From: Kuschelorhynchus macadamiae
Lineage: Eukaryota; Arthropoda; Insecta; Coleoptera; Curculionidae
DNA length: 64,000 nucleotides
Reading direction: 5' to 3'
Assembly (NCBI GenBank): GCA_030620095.1
Contig: JAUTXW010000878.1
Span: 814,501-878,500, forward strand
This document shows positions 52,701 to 61,959 of this stretch, one piece after another. Below the pieces are notes generated by a model, which did not search any database, was not told the DNA's origin, and saw only the letters and a list, made by a program, of their open reading frames with translations. The position numbers and the translations under genes were made by a program. Position 1 is the first letter of the stretch, and each line of letters begins with the position of its first letter.

Positions 52701-53681
52701 CATATCCAAAACAGAAGAGTAGTGTGGGTAGGATGAAGTTTCAAAATCTAATCCGCTTGGTTGGTGAAGAGCAGACACAACTGCCCAGGCGAAGCAAAAG
52801 TTGTCATCATTCCTAATGTTGATCACAGCTTGACGTCTCTTGAGGAAGTTCGATAAAAGATGAGGCTCTCAGCGGATTGTGCTTGTTAACATTAATTTCC
52901 AAATGAAGTAAATTCATCAAAGCCCATCCTGCAACGTAAAAATTAAAAAATTACTTTTTTTGTTGCTGTTGTAAAATCGAAAATAAATTCTTTACCTGAA
53001 TCTTTGCAAATTCGTCAGCTTTCTGGTCAATAATGGTGCAGATATGCTCTAACAGTTCTTTTTTCTGATATCCCTGGCAAATGACTTGGAACGGCGCATT
53101 AAGAGATTTGACATCATAGCTGTCGCTGCTGGGGTTAAAATAAAAACCGAACAGTTCCATATTTAGCTTGATACATTTATGTTTCTGCAGTTCTTGATCT
53201 ATTAGATGTGCAATTTTGTATTCCAAATGTTGAAAATATTCTTTCACATTTATGAAGTTTTGGTGTGAGGAAATCCTATAAGATATTATTCGTTCCCTGA
53301 ATGCTGACTTGATAATTTCAACACCTTCCTCCAAGCCTATTTTGGAATTGTTCTTGTGCACACTAGATCGAAGATGTCCACCCCATAGACTTTGGTTTAT
53401 ATTTTTCTTGCATTCTTTACAATATTTTACAATATTTGTAGAATCTATAAATTAAGAAAAAAATATTTTACAAAATATAACATGAAAAATAAAATGTTCT
53501 TACCTTTAACAAGCTTTGGTTTTTTCAACCAACTGTTGAGTTTTGTGGAATTTCCGTTAACATGTTTTTTAATATGTCTCAATAAATTATCCTTTCTAGT
53601 GAAGACTTTATTACATGTTACACACTTATGCATTTCTGAAGTTTTCTGGATAATAATAATAATAAAATTAATATTGTGCAA
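49751..53681 (-). pseudogene. polB: Protein-primed DNA polymerase B with N-terminal zinc fingers
   Basis: Read on the minus strand. A C2H2 finger ('CVTCNKVFTRKDNL', 53,640) and a second C-x2-C...H...H unit lie at 53,430-53,350, apparently on separate exons. A helical region reaches 52,951. An intron-like gap precedes an OTU-like domain (52,826-52,284). The exonuclease domain has 'YADFECILK', 'HNLRNYDSY' and 'YSDVYLLSDTLLL'. Palm motifs are 'YYDATNLYGYAIS', 'NNSIYGKTMEN' and 'YTDTDSF'. Frames change near 50,830, 50,290 and 52,840, so it looks dead, although most motifs remain. It would replicate the linear element with a terminal protein. Confidence 0.85.
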
Positions 53682-53817
53682 TTCTATTTAGTTATAGTCA
53701 AATTTTGAAAAAAGCAATTGCATTTTTGAAGTTCTTTGTATAATAATAAAATTAATATTGTGCATTTTTATTTAGTTATAGTCAAATTTTGAAAAAAGCA
53801 ATAGAAATTAATTGACT

Positions 53818-54723
53818 TTATGAATCCATTTCTTCAAATGAGTCAACTAATTTGTCAAAGGCCTGCTTAACATAATTCACCGTACTTTCGTCACCCTTTT
53901 TAATTGTGATCAAATTAGTTAAATTTTGAATAGCGAAACCCAGACACTTAAGGTTTGCTATTTGTTTTTTATTTTTTTTATTAATTTTAAATTTTTTTTT
54001 AATGATAAATGATGGTTTCGAAATTGAATTTTGTTCAACTGGTGAATTATTAGGAGAAATATCCGAAGTTAAATTTGCTTCAATTTGTTTTTCTTGCGAA
54101 TCAGAATTTACAATAGCATATGGTGAATTAATAGAAGATATAGCCGAACTTAAATTTTGATCAATTTGTTTTTCTTGCGAATCAGAATTTACAATATCAT
54201 ATGGTGAATTAATAGGGCAAATAGCCAAACTTAAATTTTGATCAATTTGTTCTTCTTCCGAATCAGAATTTTCACTAAACAAAAAACGAGAGCAAATTGG
54301 TCTCGGAGAATTAATTGGCGATTTTAATGTTAAATAATTTGGATTAGATTTTTGAAAACAAACAATATCCTCATAGCTAGAATTTTCGAATTGATTTTCG
54401 TCAATGTCATTCAGTTCAAGAGTTTGTTTAGTTTTTGTTGTAATTAAGTCCGTTTTGTTGTCAATAATGTCATTAAGATCGTCAAGAGTTTGTTGTTGAG
54501 TAGCTGTAAATAAATATTTTTCGTTGTTGTGTTTGTTGGCATTATTCTGAACTTGGCTATTGTAAATAATTTCATTCAAGTCCTGAATAGTTTGTTGTTG
54601 ACTAGTTGTAAATACGTCTGTTTCATTGTTTTGTTGGTTTGCAAAATTTTGCATTTGAGTACATGTGTATAAGTCAAAGTCATTGTCAATTATTTTGCTA
54701 CTCGATGCCAAAAAATTGTCCAT
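53818..54723 (-). CDS. Acidic repeat protein with a C-terminal 'LGF' motif
   Basis: 301 residues from the ATG at 54,723. An earlier in-frame ATG (54,783) would add a 20-residue hydrophobic leader. The N-terminal half has repeats around 'TATQQQTLDDLNDIID'. The middle has two to three ~26-residue repeats ('NSDSQEKQIDQNLSSAI', 'INSPYAIV'). The C-terminus is basic ('KKKFKINKKNKKQIANLK') and runs into 'CLGFAIQNL', like the LGF ending of the small basic proteins. Unknown family. It could bind other virion proteins or DNA through the basic tail. Confidence 0.5.
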   Translation of the reverse strand: MDNFLASSSKIIDNDFDLYTCTQMQNFANQQNNETDVFTTSQQQTIQDLNEIIYNSQVQNNANKHNNEKYLFTATQQQTLDDLNDIIDNKTDLITTKTKQTLELNDIDENQFENSSYEDIVCFQKSNPNYLTLKSPINSPRPICSRFLFSENSDSEEEQIDQNLSLAICPINSPYDIVNSDSQEKQIDQNLSSAISSINSPYAIVNSDSQEKQIEANLTSDISPNNSPVEQNSISKPSFIIKKKFKINKKNKKQIANLKCLGFAIQNLTNLITIKKGDESTVNYVKQAFDKLVDSFEEMDS

Positions 54724-54783
54724 TATGAAAAAAATCGTAATAACAAATAAAAATGCCACAAATGTACATAAAAATGTCACCAA

Positions 54784-55102
54784 TATATATAAGAATTAAA
54801 TCTTGCCAAATAAAAATGTTAGAAATAAAAATAAAAATTAAAAAATTACCAAATAGACACAATGTAAACACCACAAAACTCGCGAGCTCTGCACAGTGTG
54901 AATGCAGAAATCAATTGCATTCGTCTCTTCGCTGAGGCGATTTTATATGCAAAAGTTAATCACATGTGTCCTACGTAAAGTTGAACGACAATCTCTAAAA
55001 ACCACTTTCCCAAGCCGATCAACAACCTTACCCCCCTCCCCCCCGGACCCCTGAATTTCCGAGACTCAAATCCCGGCTCCCCAATTTCGGACTACCCTCT
55101 TC
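54784..55102. other. Promoter-side spacer turning GC-rich
   Basis: AT-rich to about 54,980, then C-rich ('ccccctcccccccgg'). The composition change marks entry into inserted DNA that contains the retrotransposon. No gene. Confidence 0.4.
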
Positions 55103-55160
55103 AGGTTAAGTTAAGTTAGGGTAGGTTAGGTTAGGTTAGGTTAGGTTAGGTTAGGTTAGG
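55103..55160 (+). repeat. (TTAGG)n telomere-type array, left of the retrotransposon
   Basis: Imperfect then perfect GGTTA repeats, about ten units, ending directly at the retrotransposon 5' end. The array resumes after its poly(A) at 59,535. Confidence 0.95.
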
Positions 55161-55366
55161 AGGTGGGTTGCTGGTCCCATACCGGGCGCCTCCCCAGGTG
55201 GCGGATAGGGGAACGCTCTCCAGATATGGAGGGCACCGACGTAACACTCGGGGCGGGCCAAAACTAGCAAGGACACGACGGACTCCATGTGAGGAGCGGT
55301 ACTCCAACAGCGTCTGTTCTCCATGTAAGGGGCGGCTGACTAAGTATACCTGGCAGTAGGTATAAA

Positions 55367-56359
55367 ATGCGATGGGAAGGACACCCATTAAAACCAAAAA
55401 TGGCGGACGGACAAACGAAATTACCCCAGGTGGGTAGAGCCGGTGGCTCGGAAAACCAAATAGTGATCTACACTAAACAACAGGCTTCACTATCGACCCA
55501 AAAAACTGGAGACCAAACTCGTGAAAGAAAAACATACGCCCTTGTCGTGGAGCAGCAAGGCAGGGCATATAAAGACACCCTAAAAGAGGTTAAAGCCAGC
55601 ATTGGTAAAACAGACGCGGGTCAAGCAATAAAAAGCATCAAAATGACCAAAGAAGGCAAACTTTTAATAGTTACGGACAAAAACCAAGAAGCTATGGAAA
55701 AACTAAAGAACGTGATAGGCAAGCATACCAAAGAAGCTAAAATCAACATCATAGGAGCCCAGAGGGACAAGAGGGCAATCCATATCAAGGGAATGGACGC
55801 AGACACGACCAAAGATGATGTGCTTAAGGCAGTGATAATGGCGGCAGGGCAAGTTAACCAAGAAGCTTTCAAGATCAGTGAACTGAGACCCTACGCGGGA
55901 AACACACAAGCGGTTACTGTGACAACAGACCACAAAACTGCCGAGGAACTCTTAAAGCACCGGGAAATCAGAATAGCCTACACAAATTGCAGAATCGAGG
56001 AGAGAATTCAGATTCAGAGATGCCATAAATGCTGGGCGTATGACCACAAGGCCCAAAACTGCACAGGACCTGATAGAAAGAACAGATGTTATAATTGCGG
56101 AGAAGAAGGACACCTGGCCGCACATTGTAAAGAAAGTGCGATGTGCGTTCTTTGCGGAGAAAAGCATAAGACGGGGACAAGTAGCTGCAAAGCATTCCGC
56201 CGCGCCCTCTCCGTAAAAAGACGGTATACCCCAGCTCAGAGAGGAGTGAGCACTAACATGCATGAGAGACAAATCACCCAAATAGACCTGAAGAATAGAA
56301 ACGACAAATCCCAAGGTGAGATAGATAACAACTCAGAAGAAAAACACCCATGCCTCTGA
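55367..56359 (+). CDS. Retrotransposon ORF1 (gag-like, three zinc knuckles)
   Basis: 330 residues from the first ATG. A second in-frame ATG at 55,400 ('MADGQTKLPQ') may be the real start. The middle resembles the RNA-binding region of R1-clade ORF1. The end carries three CCHC knuckles: 'CHKCWAYDHKAQNC', 'CYNCGEEGHLAAHC' and 'CVLCGEKHKTGTSSC'. Such proteins package the element RNA and direct it to the target. The stop overlaps the ORF2 start. Confidence 0.9.
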   Translation: MRWEGHPLKPKMADGQTKLPQVGRAGGSENQIVIYTKQQASLSTQKTGDQTRERKTYALVVEQQGRAYKDTLKEVKASIGKTDAGQAIKSIKMTKEGKLLIVTDKNQEAMEKLKNVIGKHTKEAKINIIGAQRDKRAIHIKGMDADTTKDDVLKAVIMAAGQVNQEAFKISELRPYAGNTQAVTVTTDHKTAEELLKHREIRIAYTNCRIEERIQIQRCHKCWAYDHKAQNCTGPDRKNRCYNCGEEGHLAAHCKESAMCVLCGEKHKTGTSSCKAFRRALSVKRRYTPAQRGVSTNMHERQITQIDLKNRNDKSQGEIDNNSEEKHPCL

Positions 56360-59289
56360 GAATTCTTCAAATAAACGCGGACCGGTCGCCACGTGCGCAC
56401 GACATGGCTTTTGCCACATCTAAGGATATCCACGTAGATGTCATTGTTACTAGCGAGCCAAATAAGAAGATAGCACGCAGTAAGGGTTGGTTAAGCGACA
56501 ACAAAGAAGACGTAGCAATCTACTTCTTAAACCGTAATATAAAGGTAGAGAAAGTTATAAAAATGGATGGCGTCATTAATATAAGGACACAAGACTTCGA
56601 CATCTTCGGCTGCTACGTCTCCCCTAACATCCCCCTGCAGGACTTCGCGACCTACATAGACGCTTTGATAGAGGCCGTACACAGAGGAGGCAGAGAGTCC
56701 TTAATTCTCGGCGACTTCAACGCCAAGTCGCCTGAATGGGGATCACCCCTTAGCGACCCAAGAGGTGTAATTTTGTCAGAAGCGGGAACAACATTACAAT
56801 TAGTGACTCATAACACAGGGGATAAGCCAACCTTTGTAAGAGGCAGAACTGGAACCTTTATCGACGTCACCCTCTCTACTCAGGGCCTGGCAAGAAAAAT
56901 AGAGAACTGGGAAGTGCTAGACAACGAGACAATATCGCCACATCGACATATCACCTTCACGGTAAAGGATAGCACAAAAAAGAAAAGGGAACTGAAAGGC
57001 AGATTTGAACTTGACGAAAACAAGTTTAAAGTAGAATTAAGAAGGGAACTGGAAAATATAACAAACCGACCAAACCCAGATAACATCACGACTATACTCA
57101 AAACAGTAGTTAAAAAATCACAGAAGTCAAGATTAAACACGGGAAAAACCATGCCATACTGGTGGACAGAACAAATAGCACAAAAACGAGCCACTTGTAT
57201 TACATTAAGACGCATACATACCAGAGGTGTTAGAGCAGAAGGGAACCAGGAACGATCTGCCAGAACTTGGCTAGACTACAAGAACGCCCAAAAGGAATTA
57301 AAAAAGGAAATAAAAAACGAAAAACGAAACCAATGGAACAACCTTTGTGACAAACTGAATGAAGACGTTTGGGGAGAAGGTTATAAAATAGTTAAGCGCT
57401 CCTTCAAAGATTCTGGACTTCCCTTCACCCTAACGGACAAGAAGACAAAAGAAATAATAAGCACTCTATTTCCAGTTTCCGACGAAATTCTACCAACAAG
57501 GATCTACACAGAGGACGCACCACCCTTTACTCTTGAAGAACTGGCTACAGCTGGAGAAAAAATAAAAAGTGGAAAGGCCCCCGGACCAGACGGCATACCC
57601 CCCGAAGCCGTCAAGGAATTGACAAAAATTGCCCCTCGAGAACTACTAGTTTGCTTTAACAAGCTACTCAGTGACCAGACCTTTCCAGACATATGGAAAA
57701 CAGCCAAGCTTGTTTTAATCCATAAATCGGGCAAAGATTTTGAATCAAACAACAGCTACAGACCGTTGTGCCTTATAAATACTTTGGCAAAGCTGTACGA
57801 GCACCTTGTCAGGCGGCGCCTAGAAGACGCACTTGCGATTGGAGGGGGTCTGGCCCCAAATCAGTTCGGCTTCAGAAAAGGCCTCTCGACACTTCACGCA
57901 GTTAAGAGGGTAATCGACATAGCTGAGACGACAAAGTCAAGAGGAATCGGAGAAAGATGGTGCTCCCTAATCACAATAGATGTCAAAAACGCATTTAACT
58001 CTGCATCACACGGAAAAATCTTAAGAAGGCTGATTCACAAAAAGATCCCTCAATATCTGATAAATATTTTAAGAGATTATTTTAACAAAAGAAACATTAT
58101 AGCAACAAACGAAATAAGAGGCATCACCGCCGGTATCCCGCAAGGCTCTGTCCTGGGCCCAGTGCTCTGGAACATCCTATATGATCCAGTACTGAAACTC
58201 AGATATCCAGAAGACGTGGAAGCCATCGGATACGCAGATGATCTAGCGATCATCGCCAGCGCAAGGAATAAAGAAGATCTCATAACGAAAACGAATGCAA
58301 CATTGCGTATGGTAGAAAACTGGATGTACGAAAACGCACTAACACTGGCGCCCGAAAAAACAGAAGCGGTTATCCTGAGCGGACGTAGAAACAGACAGGA
58401 CATCACATTCTCGGTAGGAGATCTACAAATAGCCCTAAAGAAATCTATAAAATACCTGGGTATAGTGGTGGGAGAAAACATATCTTTCACGAGCCATGTA
58501 AGCAGTGTCACCAAGAAAGCAGAAGAAAAAATCGCTTCGATCTCACGACTCATGCCGAACATAAAAGGTCCGAGCTTCCAAAAAAGGAGACTGCTATATG
58601 AAGTTATGCAATCGACCATCCTATACGGGGCACCAGTATGGCACAGACAGGGTTTAGGCATAGCTAAGTACAGAAATATGCTGGAAAGCCTACAAAAGAA
58701 GGCATTGCTGAAAGTAGCGTGCGCCTATCGCACGGTTTCGACAGCTGCCCTACAAGTCATAACTGGGATACCACCCATAGAGCTTATAGCTAGGGAAAGG
58801 TGGCTTTTAGATCAAAACGAGGGACAACCACCTACGAAAGTAGAAAGGGAAAGGGCACGATCGGAGACCATGCAAATTTGGCAAGAAAAATGGGACGAAA
58901 ATAGAAACAAGGGCCAGTGGACAAAAAATTTAATCCCAAACATATATAATTGGATCTCATGTAAACACCGTCGCACAGATTTCCATATCACACAAGTATT
59001 ATCAGGGCATGGTACATTCCGCAAATACACCAATAGGATCGGGAAAACTAACGACCTGTGTACATATTGCAGCGAACTAGACGACGCAGAGCACACCCTA
59101 ATACAATGTCCTAGGTGGGAACTGCAACGCCATGAGGCCAACACAGAATTAGGCTTTAATATTGTAAATAGTGTACATTTAATAGAGGAAATGATCTCTT
59201 CAGCTAGATCATGGAACATAGGCTCAAAAATGATAGTGGATATATTGAAAAGGAAGGAAGCGGAAGAAAGTGAAGACGCACAAGCCTAA
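56350..59289 (+). CDS. Retrotransposon ORF2 (APE endonuclease and reverse transcriptase)
   Basis: 979 residues, uninterrupted. The APE-type endonuclease (about 1-220) has 'ILQINADRS', 'SEPNKKIA', 'LILGDFNAKSPEWG' and 'SPHRHITF'. The RT (about 400-680) has 'KAPGPDGIPPEA', 'NQFGFRKGLST', 'AGIPQGSVLGPVLWN' and catalytic 'GYADDLAII'. A C-terminal CCHC ('CTYCSELDDAEHTLIQC') is standard in this clade. The start overlaps the ORF1 stop by ten bases (ATGCCTCTGA), which suggests translation by reinitiation. All catalytic motifs that I can check are intact. Confidence 0.95.
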   Translation: MPLRILQINADRSPRAHDMAFATSKDIHVDVIVTSEPNKKIARSKGWLSDNKEDVAIYFLNRNIKVEKVIKMDGVINIRTQDFDIFGCYVSPNIPLQDFATYIDALIEAVHRGGRESLILGDFNAKSPEWGSPLSDPRGVILSEAGTTLQLVTHNTGDKPTFVRGRTGTFIDVTLSTQGLARKIENWEVLDNETISPHRHITFTVKDSTKKKRELKGRFELDENKFKVELRRELENITNRPNPDNITTILKTVVKKSQKSRLNTGKTMPYWWTEQIAQKRATCITLRRIHTRGVRAEGNQERSARTWLDYKNAQKELKKEIKNEKRNQWNNLCDKLNEDVWGEGYKIVKRSFKDSGLPFTLTDKKTKEIISTLFPVSDEILPTRIYTEDAPPFTLEELATAGEKIKSGKAPGPDGIPPEAVKELTKIAPRELLVCFNKLLSDQTFPDIWKTAKLVLIHKSGKDFESNNSYRPLCLINTLAKLYEHLVRRRLEDALAIGGGLAPNQFGFRKGLSTLHAVKRVIDIAETTKSRGIGERWCSLITIDVKNAFNSASHGKILRRLIHKKIPQYLINILRDYFNKRNIIATNEIRGITAGIPQGSVLGPVLWNILYDPVLKLRYPEDVEAIGYADDLAIIASARNKEDLITKTNATLRMVENWMYENALTLAPEKTEAVILSGRRNRQDITFSVGDLQIALKKSIKYLGIVVGENISFTSHVSSVTKKAEEKIASISRLMPNIKGPSFQKRRLLYEVMQSTILYGAPVWHRQGLGIAKYRNMLESLQKKALLKVACAYRTVSTAALQVITGIPPIELIARERWLLDQNEGQPPTKVERERARSETMQIWQEKWDENRNKGQWTKNLIPNIYNWISCKHRRTDFHITQVLSGHGTFRKYTNRIGKTNDLCTYCSELDDAEHTLIQCPRWELQRHEANTELGFNIVNSVHLIEEMISSARSWNIGSKMIVDILKRKEAEESEDAQA

Positions 59290-59489
59290 ACCATACAGAT
59301 AAACAAGTACCGAGCTACATAACGATGTATGTCCGAAAGGATCTTCCGTTTGCGAGCTGCGCTAATTGGGGAAGGGAGTTTAGCAGGTAGTCTGACCTTA
59401 GGAAAAAGGCAGGAGCCCTGCACGTTCTGGGCAACACAAGACCGGCACAAGAAGCCCAGACACTAGGCGATAAATCGCTTCTCCAACCC

Positions 59490-59534
<45 letters not shown>

Positions 59535-59537
<3 letters not shown>

Positions 59538-59552
59538 TTAGGTTAGGTTAGA
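59535..59552 (+). repeat. (TTAGG)n telomere-type array, right of the retrotransposon
   Basis: Three units of GGTTA follow the poly(A) directly, continuing the array at 55,103-55,160. Confidence 0.9.
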
Positions 59553-59955
59553 TTAAAAAAGAAGAAAAGAAAAAAGGAGAAGGAAAGAAAAAGAAGAAGG
59601 AAGGAAAAAGGAGAAGGAAGGAAAAAGGAGAAACATATAAAAAAGAGAAAGAAGGAAGGGAGAGAAAGAAGATAAAGTGAGGGTGAGGGGGGTTTAAGGG
59701 GGGGCGAAGCCCCCCTTAGGGGGTTGGCGGCGAGGAAACTGACAGGGAAAGGGACAGCGAAAAAAGAAAAAAAAAAAAAAAACTTAAGTATTGCAGGTAG
59801 TTAAAGTGGTGGTTGATGGGATATATACTTAAGAACATCCACTCGACGATCATACAGTATCATTCGCTGTAATATCAGTTGTCGATATTATTTTATAAGC
59901 TATAACCAAAATTGTTTTTATCAAATATATCTATCTAAATCTAAAGCTCCTAACG
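59553..59955. other. GA-rich tract, G/C hairpin and leader of the next gene
   Basis: About 140 bases of almost pure purine (59,553-59,690), then a perfect small hairpin ('ggggggcgaagcccccc') near 59,699-59,716, then a second short poly(A) at 59,768-59,783. This looks like the far side of the GC-rich insertion. From about 59,790 the viral AT-rich composition returns, with a 'atatatactta' motif at 59,822. Confidence 0.45.
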
Positions 59956-60578
59956 ATGGCAGAAAATATGATTGGAAACGCTGACCAAATTGAAGAAAAT
60001 AATGTGGAGAACGCAGCTCAAATTGAAGAAAGAAAAGAAATTTTTATTAACTTGGAAGGCGATTCCATCACTTATAAACATTCATTTTTGGACAAATCAT
60101 CTAGGCTTGTTAGAAGATCATTCTTATGTAACATCGACATTAATTATATTGAGGAGGAAGAAGAAGAGATGGAGGAAGATGATCAGGAAATTGACGAAGG
60201 AGTGGACATGGATGGACAACTGCTAAATTTAGGAACCGAGGCTGACGTAAAAGTAAGCAAGTTTAGGGCTAGTGAATTATTTAATAATTTGGAGAAAAAG
60301 ATGTATGTGTTATACAAAGCTACTCTAAAATTGAAAGTCGAAGACTAGGAACATTTGCTATTTGCCTTCCTTGTAGTGCAATTCACATGAGATATTTACG
60401 GAGAGGGGAGTCCGATCATGTGAGCTGCCACTACAAAAGAGCTTATGTTGTTAGTGCTTCTGATTTACATTGTGCTATTTGTAGGATACATCTTTTTCTA
60501 CTAATTCCTGAACATGCTTGCTTTTACTGCAATAAAAATGAAAAAAAAGAGATAGAAGATTATGTTGTTAAATATTAA
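59956..60578 (+). pseudogene. Acidic protein joined to a Cys-rich domain, frameshifted
   Basis: The first frame (59,956-60,348, 130 residues) is very acidic in the middle ('YIEEEEEEMEEDDQEIDEG'). The second frame, open from about 60,330 to 60,578, has paired Cys ('CLPC', 'CAIC', 'CFYC') and His ('SCHYKRAYVV', 'PEHACF') that would bind two zinc ions. A one-base change near 60,325 would separate one ~210-residue protein into two. I do not know the family. It is the last gene before the RING gene at the right end. Confidence 0.5.
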
Positions 60579-60589
60579 TAATAAACATA

Positions 60590-60745
60590 GTTTGTAAAGG
60601 TGATGGGTAGATTATTTCAACAATATTAATTTTAAATATAGGTTATAAACGTAATGGGTAGATTATATCAAAAATATTAATTTTAAACATAAATTGTAAA
60701 GATAATAAGTAGAATACGTCAACAATATTAATTTTAAAAAATGTC
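60590..60745. repeat. Three tandem ~52-base units
   Basis: 'gggtagatta' or a near copy recurs at 60,604, 60,656 and 60,708, each followed by 'atca.aaatattaatttta'. Spacing is 52-53 bases. It is non-coding and inside the element near its right end. Confidence 0.7.
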
Positions 60746-61310
60746 AACTGTTACTATAAGCGGTTATATATTTTCATTGCTATATGCAAAATACTTCTTT
60801 TTATTCTAACATCTGACACTGTATTTGTAAATGAAATAGCTAATCATATGTAAAAAAAAAGTGTCGATTATGTCAACTGCCACTAGAAGCACTCATATAT
60901 TAGCATAACATTTTGTTAACACTTGTTTCTGTATTCAATTGAGTTTTCTCTTACTTGATGCAAATTATATTAATATTATTAGTATAATTAAAAAGTAGTA
61001 GATTAGGCTATGCCGGTCCGACAATCAAAACCGTCATTTTTACATGTAAATTCCCATAAGAAAATTTAAGCTTCCATTTGCAAAAGTGGTGCCATTTTAG
61101 GGCGTGGCACTTTTTGTGTAAACCCATAACAATTGTTTTGTTATGTAATGTGAAAATTAGTATGTATTAAAAAACTTGTTAGATCATTGTTGTCGTTTCA
61201 ATATAGGAAAAGGAAAAAATGTGTGTCAATTATTATATATATTTACATTTACTTTTTTTTACAAAATTATTTGTTACCAGAGTTTTCACAAACACAAATT
61301 ATAAAAAATA
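60746..61310. other. Non-coding spacer with two 'tgtcaactg' repeats
   Basis: Near-copies beginning 'tgtcaactg.tacta.aagc' at about 60,740 and 60,868. No gene that I can support. Confidence 0.45.
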
Positions 61311-61703
61311 TTATCCTCTTTTTAAAATTACAACAAAATGATGTCTAATTACATCTTTGAAGATTTGTACCAAATAGTAATATCTAGTGCGACATACAGG
61401 ACAATTGTTTACCATTATAGAACAACCATTTTCATCATTCCATCTTAAAATACATTTTAAACAAAAAATGTGGGAACATGTATTTGGTCTACATGAATCA
61501 TAATATTCGATTATTTCAAAACAAATAGCACAAAACACTTTTTTCTCTTCACTCTCAGTTTTATTCAAATTTTTTAAAACAATCCCATTATTTTCTTCTC
61601 GAACTAATGGTATATTTTCTTCTTGAACTCCTGGTATAATTTCTTCGAGGCTAATTGTCTGAAGCGGAATGGATCGATTTCTTTCTCCAACTGATTCACT
61701 CAT
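61311..61703 (-). CDS. RING-finger protein at the right end
   Basis: 130 residues. A C3HC4 RING (about 58-104) has 'CAICFEIIEYYDSC', 'CSHIFCLKCI' and 'CPVCRTRYY'. RING domains usually make E3 ubiquitin ligases. The N-terminal half is acidic with no other domain. The gene starts 72 bases inside the right TIR and is probably transcribed from a TATA box in the TIR. Viral RING proteins often redirect host ubiquitin, and with the BIR protein it suggests control of cell death. That role is inferred. The extreme C-terminus is basic. Confidence 0.75.
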   Translation of the reverse strand: MSESVGERNRSIPLQTISLEEIIPGVQEENIPLVREENNGIVLKNLNKTESEEKKVFCAICFEIIEYYDSCRPNTCSHIFCLKCILRWNDENGCSIMVNNCPVCRTRYYYLVQIFKDVIRHHFVVILKRG

Positions 61704-61774
61704 TTTATTTTAATATTATTATTAATAGATTTATTCAAAAGATTTTTTTCTTTTAACAGTCACTCGTACCTTAA

Positions 61775-61959
61775 CATACTAAAATGATCTTGATGCACCT
61801 ATTTATAAGACTTAAGAATGCAAAATCAAATGTGGGAGAACAAAGAGAAAAAATTAAAAAATATGATGCGAATGAGAATAAAAGGGGAGGAAGTTAAGAA
61901 TGAGGGACATGAGAGAGAGGAAGAGGAGGAGGAGGAGGCGCTCCCCTATTATAACTACT
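61775..61959 (-). repeat. Right terminal inverted repeat of the Polinton
   Basis: 185 bases matching the left TIR. The outer end is 'cccctattataactact'. Confidence 0.95.
61800..61807 (-). promoter_or_regulatory. TATA box within the right TIR
   Basis: TATAAATA on the minus strand, about 100 bases before the RING ATG at 61,703. The left TIR has AATAAATA at the same place. Confidence 0.45.

Larger units (their letters stand above)
55161..59535 (+). mobile_element. R1-clade (TRAS/SART-like) non-LTR retrotransposon, apparently full length
   Basis: A 4.4-kb element with a GC-rich 5' leader, two intact overlapping ORFs, a 200-base 3' UTR and a 45-base poly(A). It sits between TTAGG repeats on both sides, in the same orientation as the TTAGG strand. 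R1-clade TRAS and SART elements of insects insert specifically in telomeric TTAGG repeats. The location here is interstitial. Both ORFs are open, so the insertion is young. Confidence 0.85.
19973..61959. mobile_element. Chimeric Polinton/Maverick (adintovirus-like) element, 42 kb
   Basis: Bounded by 185-bp inverted repeats that start 'AGTAGTTATAATAGGGG' at both ends, beginning AG as known Polintons do. It encodes the family hallmark genes: protein-primed PolB, integrase, packaging ATPase, adenain-type protease, and major and minor capsid proteins. Known Polintons are mostly 15-25 kb. This one is inflated by a 21.4-kb palindrome, a second capsid module and a 4.4-kb retrotransposon. The flanks do not show a 6-bp target duplication (gccgcc left, catgaa right), so at least one end has been rearranged. 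Confidence 0.85.

Noticed and set aside
56880..59219. Several minus-strand ORFs inside the retrotransposon
   Set aside because: They are shadows of the intact 979-residue ORF2.
59553..59700. Purine-rich tract as coding sequence
   Set aside because: It is a low-complexity GA run between a poly(A) and a G/C hairpin with no sustained frame of normal composition.
60590..60745. CRISPR-like array
   Set aside because: There are only three degenerate units with no constant repeat/variable spacer pattern, in an animal genome.
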